This document shows positions 17,939 through 26,592 of a DNA stretch of 64,000 nucleotides, piece by piece (position 1 is the stretch's first letter; every line of letters begins with the position of its first letter). The notes beneath the pieces were generated by a model. The model searched no databases and was not told the origin of the DNA. It was given only the letters and a program-made list of their open reading frames with translations. Source of the stretch: Paenibacillus algorifonticola (GTDB lineage Bacteria > Bacillota > Bacilli > Paenibacillales > Paenibacillaceae). The DNA lies in contig NZ_KQ040784.1 of NCBI RefSeq assembly GCF_000971975.1, forward strand, positions 325 to 64,324, read 5' to 3'. Made by a program: the position numbers and the translations under genes.

Positions 17939-18985
17939 TCATCTTCCTTCGAAATAATTCGCTACTGCTTTGCTCACTAAATCATGCCCTGAGCTGTTCA
18001 TATGCCCAGTTCCAAACGTAGTGTTGGAGAAGCCATAGGCTGGCAGCCCCGTATCCTGATAGGCGTTCACAAAATCCTGTCTCATATTCAGCATCGGAAT
18101 ACCTTGCTCCTCGGCTGTACGCTCGGCAATTTTTTCAAAATAACCAGGCTGCTGCTCGCCCTCTGGCGACTGAAAGTCGATTTGTGGTAAAAACACGAAA
18201 ACGAGCTTTGGATATTGTTCCTTCAAAATACCGAATATCCATTTCACCAGCTGTTCATCCCCCGCTTGAGGTGTGAAGTCTGCGCCTTTCGTTTCTTCTG
18301 CTGCAGCATCGTCCTTCTCCAGCAGCTTTTGCATGTGATCGGAGCCAACGCGCACAACAGACAGCCTCAGTAAGCCATAGAGGGCTTGCAGCTTGGCCGC
18401 CACCGCATTTTTGCTAATAAATTCTTCATTAAAGACAAGCTTGTATGAGTCTCCGTCCTTCGTGGCATAGTAGCTGGAATTTTCACCATACAAATCCTTG
18501 AGATCATTCTCATTCATCTGAATGACAACGGCGTCGGGATCGACACGCTTCTCGTAGAATTCCGCCAAGTAGGCATAATGCGCAGGTGAAGCGGAGCTGC
18601 GCCCGGCATCGTAGGTCATGACCTTGCGTGAATCCAGCTCGGGCATCCGTGTCTGGACTTGGCGAAAAAACTTCACTTGATCACCCACTTGAAGCGCTTC
18701 CGTATAGGAGTCGCCCAAAAACAAAATCCGGTATTCTGCCTTGCGGGCAGCGGCCGTCTCCTTCGGATCGGGGAAAGGCTGCGCGATGGCGCCTTCCGCA
18801 TAAATTTTAGTGATGCCGTAGCCTTCCTGCCCGTTCACATACAGCCCTGGGTTCAAGATGCGCCCTAGTTCCGGATGCTGCTGGAAGCCTGTCGTACGAA
18901 TCGTTGTAACCTCCAAAATGCCTTCCCAGGCGACCAGCGCAACAAGCAAAGCCAGCAGCGCTTTACCCGCAAGTTTGTACCTCAT
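17939..18985 (-). CDS. SGNH hydrolase-like protein, partner of the MBOAT acyltransferase (AlgX/AlgJ type)
   Basis: 348 residues. An N-terminal membrane anchor (LAGKALLALLVALVAWEGIL) and then an SGNH domain: block I LFLGDSYTEALQ with the nucleophile Ser, block III QMNENDLKD with Asn, and a terminal GTGHMNSSGHDL with the catalytic His. The Asp normally three residues before that His is Gly here. By analogy with AlgX/AlgJ it should transfer acetyl groups to the polysaccharide outside the membrane. ATG at 18985 chosen because of GGGGTG upstream. First gene of a three-gene unit separated from the rest of the cluster by a 392-bp gap. Confidence 0.8.
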   Translation of the reverse strand: MRYKLAGKALLALLVALVAWEGILEVTTIRTTGFQQHPELGRILNPGLYVNGQEGYGITKIYAEGAIAQPFPDPKETAAARKAEYRILFLGDSYTEALQVGDQVKFFRQVQTRMPELDSRKVMTYDAGRSSASPAHYAYLAEFYEKRVDPDAVVIQMNENDLKDLYGENSSYYATKDGDSYKLVFNEEFISKNAVAAKLQALYGLLRLSVVRVGSDHMQKLLEKDDAAAEETKGADFTPQAGDEQLVKWIFGILKEQYPKLVFVFLPQIDFQSPEGEQQPGYFEKIAERTAEEQGIPMLNMRQDFVNAYQDTGLPAYGFSNTTFGTGHMNSSGHDLVSKAVANYFEGR

Positions 18986-19173
18986 TATTCCCACACCCCA
19001 TTATTAATCTCCCGCATCCACGCCGCCTGGCCCATAGCAAGGCCAGCAAACTATCTTTGTCTTGGTTTTAATCTTGGTCTTTGATCTTGGTTTTTCACTA
19101 TAAAATCAGCAGCAACGCGCACTGATGGTATAGGTCTTTCTGCTTTAAGGTTTTAATGAAGGGTTTTTAGAGA

Positions 19174-19368
19174 ATATGGTGAAGGAAGGCGGAGCGGAGC
19201 GGAAAGGTTGAGTTAAAGCTTTCCGAAGGAAAGCAGCTTCGTAAGCAAGGTGAGCGCCCGTCTTTGTGTGTTGATTTCTACCTTTGGAGAAGGTAATAGA
19301 AGAAATCAACGCACAACAACGGTCGTAAACCAACCTTTCCACGCAGCGCAGCCCTCTCTTCACCAAAC
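19174..19368. repeat. About 195-bp imperfect palindromic element
   Basis: It fills half of the 392-bp gap 18986-19377, which has no supported gene. The ends are inverted copies: TGGTGAAGGAAGGCGGAGCG reading in from the left, and TGGTGAAGAGAGGGCTGCGC reading in from the right, each continuing into GGAAAGGTTG. The centre is another inverted pair, TGTGTTGATTTCT / AGAAATCAACGCACA, around ACCTTTGGAGAAGGT. The left arm has extra sequence with its own hairpin CTTTCC/GGAAAG. A MITE-like insertion or a decayed stem-loop element fits; no copy was found elsewhere in the window. Confidence 0.6.
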
Positions 19369-19377
19369 CAAGCTCTA

Positions 19378-21018
19378 TTATCCGCCGCTATAAACCGCCG
19401 GATAATCGGTGGATCTCGTAAAAATACCAAACGAATTAATAACCGCCTTGCCGCTGCCAGCCGTAACGCCGACCCAAACCTTTTTCACATTATCCTTCAC
19501 GTCGAAGTAGACCGGGTCTGCCATATCGCGAGCGGACATATAAACACCGCCGAACGTATCTGCAAAATAAAAGCTGTTGTTGCTCATGCCGCGAAGCCAA
19601 TTGCCCGAGCCGCTCAGCAGCTTGCCATTTTTGTCATAGCCGCGAACAATAACCCGTCCGCCCAGCTCATTCTGCGCCGCCCGCTTAATGACGAACTGCT
19701 TGACGACCGAGACATCGATCATTGCCCCCACAGCCACACAGCCATTTGCGAAAGTAACAAAGCCTTTACTGCTGCTGATGCAGTCAAAATTATTCGTCGC
19801 CGTAGGCTCGCCACCCTTATTGCTCAGAAAGGACATGCCATCAAGCGAGGCTGCTGTATTCGACTTGTTCCAGCGCTCCGACAAATTAAACGATTCGCGC
19901 AGCGTGAACTGGTCAAAAAAGCTCGATTCCTGCGTCGTTACAATTTGATTGCCGAACTCCGATTGGTCATCCAGCTTAGCGTCGCCGTAGCTGACATTAA
20001 AGCTGTTGTTGTTGCTTTTATTTTTCAACCGGGCCATATAAATGCCGTTCGTCTCATTGCGAACATAATCAAACGTATTGTTCAATCCATGTTCAATGAC
20101 GATCGGCACGCTCTCGGCAGAGCCCTTCGTATTTCGCTGATTCAACTCAAAGCTAGGCTTTACGAATACATTGTTGTTATTATTCTTATAGGAGCCATCC
20201 TCCGTCGTAATGACAATGCCATATCGGCTCTGCGACGTATTGTTGCCGCTCCAAACCGCGAAGTTGCCGCCCGTATACAAGTTTTCATTGTTCCAGCCCG
20301 ATACTTTGGCTTTATTTCGCTTGTTCGTCACTTTAAGACCGATTTGGTTGGAGGTGATTTTGCCAAGCCGAATGTCATTGTAAGCGAAGCCTGTCCCAAT
20401 CCCGATTGTCTCTACGCCAATGGAGAAATTTTCGGCACGCTGAATGTGAATACCTGAATTGTTGGCATTAATAATCCGAATGCCGATGGCCTTGTGCGAC
20501 TTGTCCTTGGACCAATCGACCAGCTTGCTTCGCCGTACATTAAGGCCGCTGTATTCAGCTCCCGTTACTGTACTTTCCTCGCCCAGCGTCAGAAAAGGCA
20601 CATAGGCCGTTCCGGTATAAATGAGTGGGGCACGCTGATCCACCGAAATATTCGCTGGAATCACGATTGCCTTGGAGGAGCGGAATTCAGTTAGCTCCGG
20701 GAAAAGCAGTGTGACTTGCCGTCCCTTATCCCGCAGCGCCTTTGCCTTGGCAATCGCTTTGGAAATCCCGTTCCAATCATCCTTTTTCCCGTTACCTACT
20801 GCACCGTAATCCACTACATTGATATAAGCGGCATCTGCACTGCTTGTCGCTGCAGCGGCGCTCGCCACTGGATTCCCCTCTACCTCCAAATGAAAGCCTG
20901 TGCTTCCACTTTCATTAGAAGAGGTCGGCACCTTATCCGACTTCAGCGACGGCAAAGCCAGCGCGGCCAAAATGACAACCAACAAACTAATTCCCCAAAT
21001 CCAGCTGCGTCTCATCAT
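19378..21018 (-). CDS. Secreted or anchored pectate-lyase-like beta-helix protein
   Basis: 546 residues. N-terminal membrane segment (WIWGISLLVVILAALALPSL), Ser/Ala-rich spacer, then the start of a pectate lyase superfamily domain (YINVVDYGAVGNGKKDDWNG, the classic opening of Pectate_lyase_3 / right-handed beta-helix proteins) and many Asn-rich helix turns. A second C-terminal beta domain follows from about residue 440. In exopolysaccharide loci such proteins act as lyases, hydrolases or epimerases on uronic-acid polymers; the ugd gene in the cluster makes a glucuronate-containing polymer likely. No catalytic residues could be fixed by eye. ATG chosen with AGAGAGGG upstream. Confidence 0.75.
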   Translation of the reverse strand: MMRRSWIWGISLLVVILAALALPSLKSDKVPTSSNESGSTGFHLEVEGNPVASAAAATSSADAAYINVVDYGAVGNGKKDDWNGISKAIAKAKALRDKGRQVTLLFPELTEFRSSKAIVIPANISVDQRAPLIYTGTAYVPFLTLGEESTVTGAEYSGLNVRRSKLVDWSKDKSHKAIGIRIINANNSGIHIQRAENFSIGVETIGIGTGFAYNDIRLGKITSNQIGLKVTNKRNKAKVSGWNNENLYTGGNFAVWSGNNTSQSRYGIVITTEDGSYKNNNNNVFVKPSFELNQRNTKGSAESVPIVIEHGLNNTFDYVRNETNGIYMARLKNKSNNNSFNVSYGDAKLDDQSEFGNQIVTTQESSFFDQFTLRESFNLSERWNKSNTAASLDGMSFLSNKGGEPTATNNFDCISSSKGFVTFANGCVAVGAMIDVSVVKQFVIKRAAQNELGGRVIVRGYDKNGKLLSGSGNWLRGMSNNSFYFADTFGGVYMSARDMADPVYFDVKDNVKKVWVGVTAGSGKAVINSFGIFTRSTDYPAVYSGG

Positions 21019-21050
21019 GTTGTTGTTTCCCTCTCTCGTGAATCGACTCA

Positions 21051-21926
21051 TTATATCGTCCCCTGCTTGCGAAGCGCGGCAACTTCCAGCACGATGGCTT
21101 CATCGAAGGCAATCGGCTTGAAATCCAGCTCTTTCGCCGCTTTGGAGTAGTCAAAGTTTTTATCCTCGTTCAGACGGAGAACCTTCTCATAATTAATGAT
21201 CCGGTTCGGTATTTTCTCTCCGATTCGGCCAGCGAGCAGGGCAAGCTTATAAGGAATATGCAAAAATACAATTTTCTTGCCCATCGCCCCAGCGATCAGG
21301 CTAAGCAGCTCCTTGTATTTCAGCGGCGCTTTGCCCGCGACATCGTATTCTTGGCCGCGCGTCAGCTCCTCGCGATTCAGCATCGAAACGAGCACCTTCG
21401 CCAAATCATTGGCGTAGATCGGATGCATCAGGCCATCCCCTGCTCCCAAAATCGGATAAACGGGAAAACGCTTCATGATTTTGACGAGCATATGGATGTT
21501 GCCATCCTGATGATTGCCGCAAATCATCGACGGACGAATAATCGTATAGGTCAGACCGCTGGCACGCAGCATCTGTTCATTTTGCAGATCAATATGCGAT
21601 GAGCTCTTGAACTTGCTGTATATCCCTGTGCTGTTCACGTAATAAATGCGCTGAATGCCATGCTGAAGGCAAGCATCAAGCACATTTTTGAGTTGATTGC
21701 GCGGCGCTAGATGCAGTACCTCCGTAATGCCCTCATGGCCGAGAGCCTTCCGCACATCGTCTGCATCACGCAAATTGCCGTAGACGAAACGCTCGCCGTT
21801 CTTCATCCAGGATACATCGCTTGATTCCCTGACCATGTAGCATACTTGATCGCGCTTAAAATCCCGCTGAATCTGCTCATATAGAAATCGGCCCGTCAGC
21901 CCTGTTATGCCCGTTACCAGAATCAT
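21051..21926 (-). CDS. NAD(P)-dependent sugar epimerase/dehydratase family protein
   Basis: 291 residues. Rossmann start MILVTGITGLTGRF (GxxGxxG), the substrate-region NSTGIYSKF and the adenine-side IIRPSMICG, typical of the extended/atypical SDR family acting on nucleotide sugars or lipid-linked sugars. The YxxxK catalytic pair is not clear, so it may be an atypical member. ATG chosen with GGAGGT upstream; the open frame runs 45 codons further without support. Within the polysaccharide operon, 32 bp before the beta-helix gene. Confidence 0.8.
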   Translation of the reverse strand: MILVTGITGLTGRFLYEQIQRDFKRDQVCYMVRESSDVSWMKNGERFVYGNLRDADDVRKALGHEGITEVLHLAPRNQLKNVLDACLQHGIQRIYYVNSTGIYSKFKSSSHIDLQNEQMLRASGLTYTIIRPSMICGNHQDGNIHMLVKIMKRFPVYPILGAGDGLMHPIYANDLAKVLVSMLNREELTRGQEYDVAGKAPLKYKELLSLIAGAMGKKIVFLHIPYKLALLAGRIGEKIPNRIINYEKVLRLNEDKNFDYSKAAKELDFKPIAFDEAIVLEVAALRKQGTI

Positions 21927-21942
21927 TGCTCTTACCTCCGCC

Positions 21943-22518
21943 TTAAGCTTTAATATCGCTTGCTTTGAATACTTTGAAAATAGTGATGAATATAATTTTG
22001 ATGTCAAAGCTGAAGGACATCTGCTGCAAATAATGCTCGTCCAGACGAACCTTCTCGTCATCGGAGATCGAATCCCGGCCCGACACTTGGGCGTAGCCCG
22101 TCAAGCCCGGCTTAATATCATTGATTTTACGGTCATTGCGCTTCTCAATTAGGGAATACTGATTATACAGCGCGGGCCTTGGGCCGACGACCGACATTTC
22201 CCCCTTCACGACGTTAATGAGCTGAGGCAGCTCGTCTAGGCTTGATTTTCGCAAAAATCTTCCCGTTTTCGTTATGTAGGATGCTGGATCTTGCAGCAAA
22301 TCCGTTGCTACGTTCGGCGTATCCGTCCGCATGCTGCGGAACTTGTAAATCGCGAACAGCTGGTTATTTTGCCCCATCCGCTGCTGTACGAAAAATACGG
22401 GTCCCCGTGATTCCAGCTTAATCAAAATCGCCACCACCAGCATAACCGGGCTGAACACAATTAGCGCGATGCCAGCGGAAATAAAATCGAATGCTCTTTT
22501 CCAAAACTGATTGTACAT
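21943..22518 (-). CDS. Priming sugar-phosphate transferase (WcaJ/EpsL type)
   Basis: 191 residues. A single N-terminal hydrophobic hairpin (RAFDFISAGIALIVFSPVMLVVAILIKLES) and the full monotopic phosphoglycosyl transferase signature: YKFRSMRTDTP, SLDELPQLINVVKGEMSVVGPRP and IKPGLTGYAQVSGRDS. It attaches the first sugar phosphate to undecaprenyl phosphate on the cytoplasmic face, starting the repeat unit. It lacks the large N-terminal CoA-binding-type domain of WbaP-like enzymes. ATG with GGGGAGGAG upstream. Confidence 0.93.
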   Translation of the reverse strand: MYNQFWKRAFDFISAGIALIVFSPVMLVVAILIKLESRGPVFFVQQRMGQNNQLFAIYKFRSMRTDTPNVATDLLQDPASYITKTGRFLRKSSLDELPQLINVVKGEMSVVGPRPALYNQYSLIEKRNDRKINDIKPGLTGYAQVSGRDSISDDEKVRLDEHYLQQMSFSFDIKIIFITIFKVFKASDIKA

Positions 22519-22557
22519 GCGTTTTTCGCTCCTCCCCACACTATACGACATCTATCT

Positions 22558-23319
22558 CTACAATCTCTTAAACACGGCGTTTTTAACGTAATTCATCAGG
22601 CACCATAATGCTTTAAAAGGATTTAGCTTCTCAACGTCGCGGTACAAGCGCCACATTTTGTAGACGGCTTTGATTTTATTGTTCGAGATCGAGCCTTTCA
22701 CGAGGCGATAATAGCTCAGCTCGACGGGCAGGCCGTAGGCCAAATGCCCTTTTTTCAAAATCGACAGCCACATGCCCGTGTCCTGCTTCGCCCGAATGTT
22801 CGGCATTTGCACCTGACCGAGCTTATGCCGATCCAGCATGACGGTGAGGCAGCCGATAATCGTATTTTTCAATAGCGTATCGTAATTAATAGAAGGAACA
22901 ACTCCGATAACACGCTCCGTCAGCTCCCCCTCCTCCGACATGACACGGTAGCTCGTGAAGGAGAAACCAACATCCTGCGTACGCATAAAATCAAGCTGCA
23001 GCTCCAGCTTCGTCGGGAGCCATAAATCATCGCTGTCCAGAAAAGCGAGGTAACGGCCCCGCGACATATTCATCGCTGTATTGCGGGCTACCGCCGCTCC
23101 GCTGTTCTTTTGTAGGCGGTGCAGCTTAATCCGGCTGTCGAGCGCGGCTTCCGCTTCAATAATCTCGCAGGAATTGTCCGAGGAGCAATCGTCTACGATA
23201 ATCATTTCCCAATCCGTAAACGTCTGGGCTTTGACCGAAGCAATCGTTTCCTTTATAAAACGCGAGCAGTTGTAGGACGGCGTTACAATCGTAACGACCG
23301 GGTCCATCAGATTAGACAC
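22558..23319 (-). CDS. Family 2 glycosyltransferase
   Basis: 253 residues. GT-A fold with VTIVTPSYNCSRFI, the first Asp pair IIVDDCSSDNS, and the DxD motif YLAFLDSDDLWLP. Short GT2 of the inverting type that extends the lipid-linked repeat unit; sugar and linkage cannot be read from sequence. The start is GTG with GGAGGG 6 nt upstream. Confidence 0.9.
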   Translation of the reverse strand: MSNLMDPVVTIVTPSYNCSRFIKETIASVKAQTFTDWEMIIVDDCSSDNSCEIIEAEAALDSRIKLHRLQKNSGAAVARNTAMNMSRGRYLAFLDSDDLWLPTKLELQLDFMRTQDVGFSFTSYRVMSEEGELTERVIGVVPSINYDTLLKNTIIGCLTVMLDRHKLGQVQMPNIRAKQDTGMWLSILKKGHLAYGLPVELSYYRLVKGSISNNKIKAVYKMWRLYRDVEKLNPFKALWCLMNYVKNAVFKRL

Positions 23320-23374
23320 GAATATCCCTCCAGCTTATCATTAGAGAACTTGCGGCGTGGGCAGGCATAGCTGC

Positions 23375-24685
23375 CTACTTTCTGAATAAATCCAGCGGCT
23401 TTCGCTCTTGCAGCGTAGCATAGGGCAGCAGCCAGGCTATCGCTACGTAACAGAACAACAATCGGTTCTCATTCAAATCGCCTGACACATTGGCGTTCAG
23501 AAATAGGAACACCACCGAGAAAACAGTAACCAAAGTGAAGCGGTCTATCATTTTTCCAGCTATAAAGTGCGCAGCTGCTCGAATCGCTCCCCAAAAAATC
23601 GCCAGAAACAGCAATACGCCGGCAAGCCCAAGCTCGCTCCACAGCTCGAGAAAAATATTATGCGGATAATTCGAAACATCCTCATGGGCGAAAGCAATCG
23701 TAAAGCTGCCAATCCCGCCGCCGAAGAAAAAATGATCCTGAATCATTTGCCATGCCACCGCATAACGCTCGACTCGTCCCTCCGCCGACTCTCCGCCCCC
23801 CGGCTGATTAAACAACACCGAGATCCGGTAAATGAATGTGTCCATGACGCCAGAAGCCACGAGTGGTACTGCGAGCACAGCGAGCAGCAAAATAATTGAA
23901 AAAAGCGTGCCTACTCCTTTGGAGAAGGTGATTTTGCCCCGATTCACTTTCACGGACAGGAACATGATCAGCACGATTGTTCCAACTAGCGTAATAAGCG
24001 GCGTCCGGGCGCCGCTGACAGCAACCGATAGAAAGGTCAGCGCCAGAAACAGGCTGGCGAGAATTTTGGCCGGTGTCCTAAGCAGCGGATTGTATAAATA
24101 TAAACCGATCAAGGCGATGACCGCGATGCCATTCGTTCGTCCAAGCGAGAGATAATCCGAGCCCAGCACCTCAATCTGCCCGATGAATTGACCGGCTTGC
24201 AGCTTCTCCAAAAACATCTGCAGGCAATAGAAGGTCATCAGCGAGGAGACGGCAATAATGCCGACGAAAAATCGCTCCAGCCCTTTTTTATCACGAATAA
24301 GCAAAAAAGGTCCGATGAAGGACCAAGCGGTCAGCAGCACAAAACGGGATGTTTTCTGAATCGCGAATGAATAGCTTGTTGAATAAGAAAAGCTGAACAA
24401 AATATAGCCAAGCAGCAGCACAAACAGCAGCAGCGGGATTAGCGCCGGCTTCGGAAGCTCTTGGGATTGCATAAGGCGGATAAAATAAAGAAACATCGTG
24501 ACAGCCATTAGAAAAAAGGTTAAGTCAACGGGAAACGGAATGCCCGATTTAATATAGCCGGATAATAAAAATACGCCCAGCAGAAATTCCCCTGACGCCA
24601 ATATCGCAAACGGGGCAGCCAGCGCCCCCCACTTCCGCCCGGCGCCAGGCAAGAGCGTGGCCCCAAATGTGCTTGATTTTAACAT
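23375..24685 (-). CDS. O-antigen ligase/polymerase-like membrane protein (Wzy)
   Basis: 436 residues with about 11 predicted membrane segments and one long extracytoplasmic loop in the second half (from AEGRVERYAVAWQMIQDH through PHNIFLELWSELGLAG), the Wzy_C / O-antigen ligase signature (a conserved Arg and His in this loop). In this cluster, with a flippase and a co-polymerase, it is most likely the polymerase of the repeat units. ATG with GAGAGGGTGG upstream. Confidence 0.88.
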   Translation of the reverse strand: MLKSSTFGATLLPGAGRKWGALAAPFAILASGEFLLGVFLLSGYIKSGIPFPVDLTFFLMAVTMFLYFIRLMQSQELPKPALIPLLLFVLLLGYILFSFSYSTSYSFAIQKTSRFVLLTAWSFIGPFLLIRDKKGLERFFVGIIAVSSLMTFYCLQMFLEKLQAGQFIGQIEVLGSDYLSLGRTNGIAVIALIGLYLYNPLLRTPAKILASLFLALTFLSVAVSGARTPLITLVGTIVLIMFLSVKVNRGKITFSKGVGTLFSIILLLAVLAVPLVASGVMDTFIYRISVLFNQPGGGESAEGRVERYAVAWQMIQDHFFFGGGIGSFTIAFAHEDVSNYPHNIFLELWSELGLAGVLLFLAIFWGAIRAAAHFIAGKMIDRFTLVTVFSVVFLFLNANVSGDLNENRLLFCYVAIAWLLPYATLQERKPLDLFRK

Positions 24686-24728
24686 CAGTGACCACCCTCT
24701 CTTTCCTTAATAAAAGTATGCAGTAAAG

Positions 24729-26549
24729 CTATACGGCACTGCGATTCTGCGATGCGATCGTCCGTTTCACGAAGGATTTAACCTCCGACAAATCAGAACG
24801 GATAATGCCTTCCAAATGCTGAAGCTCCAGCATGACCGGCTCAATATCCTGCGCCATTGGCTTGCCGATGAAAATGCGGTTGTTCAGCGTAGCCGACATG
24901 CCTTCGGCATCGGTCAGCAGCTCTTCATACATTTTCTCGCCCGGACGCAGGCCGGTGAATTTAATGTCAATGTCGCGGTACGGCTCGAAGCCGGATAAGC
25001 GAATTAAGTCTTTGGCCAGCTCGTAAATTTTAACGGGCTTGTCCATATCGAGAATGAACACCTCGCCGCCCTTGGCGAAGGCGCCTGCTTGCACGACAAG
25101 CTGGGAAGCTTCCGGTATCGTCATAAAATAACGAATCATTTCCGGATCCGTTACCGTAACTGGGCCGCCCTCGGCAATTTGTGCCTTGAACAGCGGAATG
25201 ACGCTGCCCCGGCTGCCCAATACGTTGCCGAATCGCACGGCTGCAAATTTCGTATTGCTATAAAAGCTGATCGACTGCACGATAATTTCTGCTACGCGCT
25301 TCGTCGCTCCCATGACACTTGTTGGGTTGACTGCCTTGTCTGTCGAGACAAGGACGAACCGCTCTACGCCGTGCTGGTCACAGGCTTCGGCTACATTTTT
25401 CGTACCCATAATATTGTTCATGACCGCCTGCTTCGGATTGCGCTCCATCAAGGGAACATGCTTGTGAGCAGCGGCGTGGAATACGACTTGGGGACTGTAT
25501 TCGCCAAACAGCGCGAACAGCGTTTCACGGTCTTGTACATCAGCGATAATCGCCTCCGTCTGCAATTCCTTAAACGTCTTGCTCAGCTCCATATCAATTT
25601 GATAGATGCTGTTTTCCCCATGACCGAGCAGCAGCAGCTTGCCTGGCTTAAACGGCGCAATTTGGCGGCATAGCTCTGAACCAATAGAACCGCCCGCTCC
25701 CGTCACCAGTACAACCTTGCCTTCCACGTAATTCGCGATGCCTTCGAGGTCGATTGCCACTGGGCTTCTGCCGAGCAAATCTTCTACTTCGACATTACGA
25801 ATCGATGATGCCGTCACTTTGCCGAGAATAATGTCGTCCAGCCGCGGCACGATTTTGAGCTCGCAGCTCGTTTCCTTGCAGAGATTGATAATATCGGAAA
25901 TATCCTTCTTGCTTGCTGCCGGAAGCGCAATAATGATGTGGTTGATCTCATGCTTCTCCACAACTGCGGCGATATCATTACGATTGCCCAATACGCGAAG
26001 GCCGCCAACGCGGTTGCCCCGCTTCTGCTCATCATCATCGATGAAACCAACTGGATAGCTGTTGTTGATGTATTTGTTTTGCTTGATTTCCTTGGCCACC
26101 ATCGAGCCGCAGTCGCCCGCGCCGATAATCAATACCTTGATATCGCCGGTCCCTTTTTTGTTGTAGGTATCGCTTTTGAGACGCAGCGCGAAGCGCGTGC
26201 TGCCTTTGACGATTAGCGAGGACTGGAAAATGAACAGCAGCAGGACCAGATCCATCCATTCCCAATTCAGAATGCTAAACAACAGTCCGCTAACGACAAC
26301 CCCTAACGTGACCGCTTTGAAAATCGACACAAGCTCGCCGACGCTCGAATACTTCCATATTCGCTGGTACAAATTGTAACGAAGCATGAATAAAATCGTT
26401 GATGCCGACAGGACAGGCGCAAAAATAAGCACCGCACGCCAGTAGCTCGCTCCTTCGCCTTCGTACATTAAAGCGAAGCCGATAAACGTAATGAGCGTGC
26501 ATGTGATAATATCAACGAATAATAAGAGTGGAATTCTTTTTTTCCACAT
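24729..26549 (-). CDS. Membrane-bound nucleotide-sugar 4,6-dehydratase (FlaA1/PglF/CapD type)
   Basis: 606 residues. Four N-terminal membrane segments, a first Rossmann domain (VLIIGAGDCGSMVAKEI, CoA-binding-like), then the catalytic extended SDR domain with VTGAGGSIGSELCRQ, AAAHKHVPLMERNP, the STDKAVNPTSVMGATKR active-site segment (Met in place of the usual Tyr, normal for this group), and RFGNVLGSRGSVIPLF. Such enzymes make UDP-4-keto-6-deoxy sugars from UDP-GlcNAc, the entry to bacillosamine or FucNAc/QuiNAc-type sugars. ATG with GGAGGAGAG upstream. Confidence 0.92.
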   Translation of the reverse strand: MWKKRIPLLLFVDIITCTLITFIGFALMYEGEGASYWRAVLIFAPVLSASTILFMLRYNLYQRIWKYSSVGELVSIFKAVTLGVVVSGLLFSILNWEWMDLVLLLFIFQSSLIVKGSTRFALRLKSDTYNKKGTGDIKVLIIGAGDCGSMVAKEIKQNKYINNSYPVGFIDDDEQKRGNRVGGLRVLGNRNDIAAVVEKHEINHIIIALPAASKKDISDIINLCKETSCELKIVPRLDDIILGKVTASSIRNVEVEDLLGRSPVAIDLEGIANYVEGKVVLVTGAGGSIGSELCRQIAPFKPGKLLLLGHGENSIYQIDMELSKTFKELQTEAIIADVQDRETLFALFGEYSPQVVFHAAAHKHVPLMERNPKQAVMNNIMGTKNVAEACDQHGVERFVLVSTDKAVNPTSVMGATKRVAEIIVQSISFYSNTKFAAVRFGNVLGSRGSVIPLFKAQIAEGGPVTVTDPEMIRYFMTIPEASQLVVQAGAFAKGGEVFILDMDKPVKIYELAKDLIRLSGFEPYRDIDIKFTGLRPGEKMYEELLTDAEGMSATLNNRIFIGKPMAQDIEPVMLELQHLEGIIRSDLSEVKSFVKRTIASQNRSAV

Positions 26550-26592
26550 CTCTCTTCTCTCCTCCTATACCAACTCACTATAATTGTAGACT

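Noticed and set aside
19145-19366. 73-codon open frame on the minus strand upstream of the SGNH gene
   Set aside because: It coincides with the imperfect palindrome and has no ribosome site or recognisable sequence.
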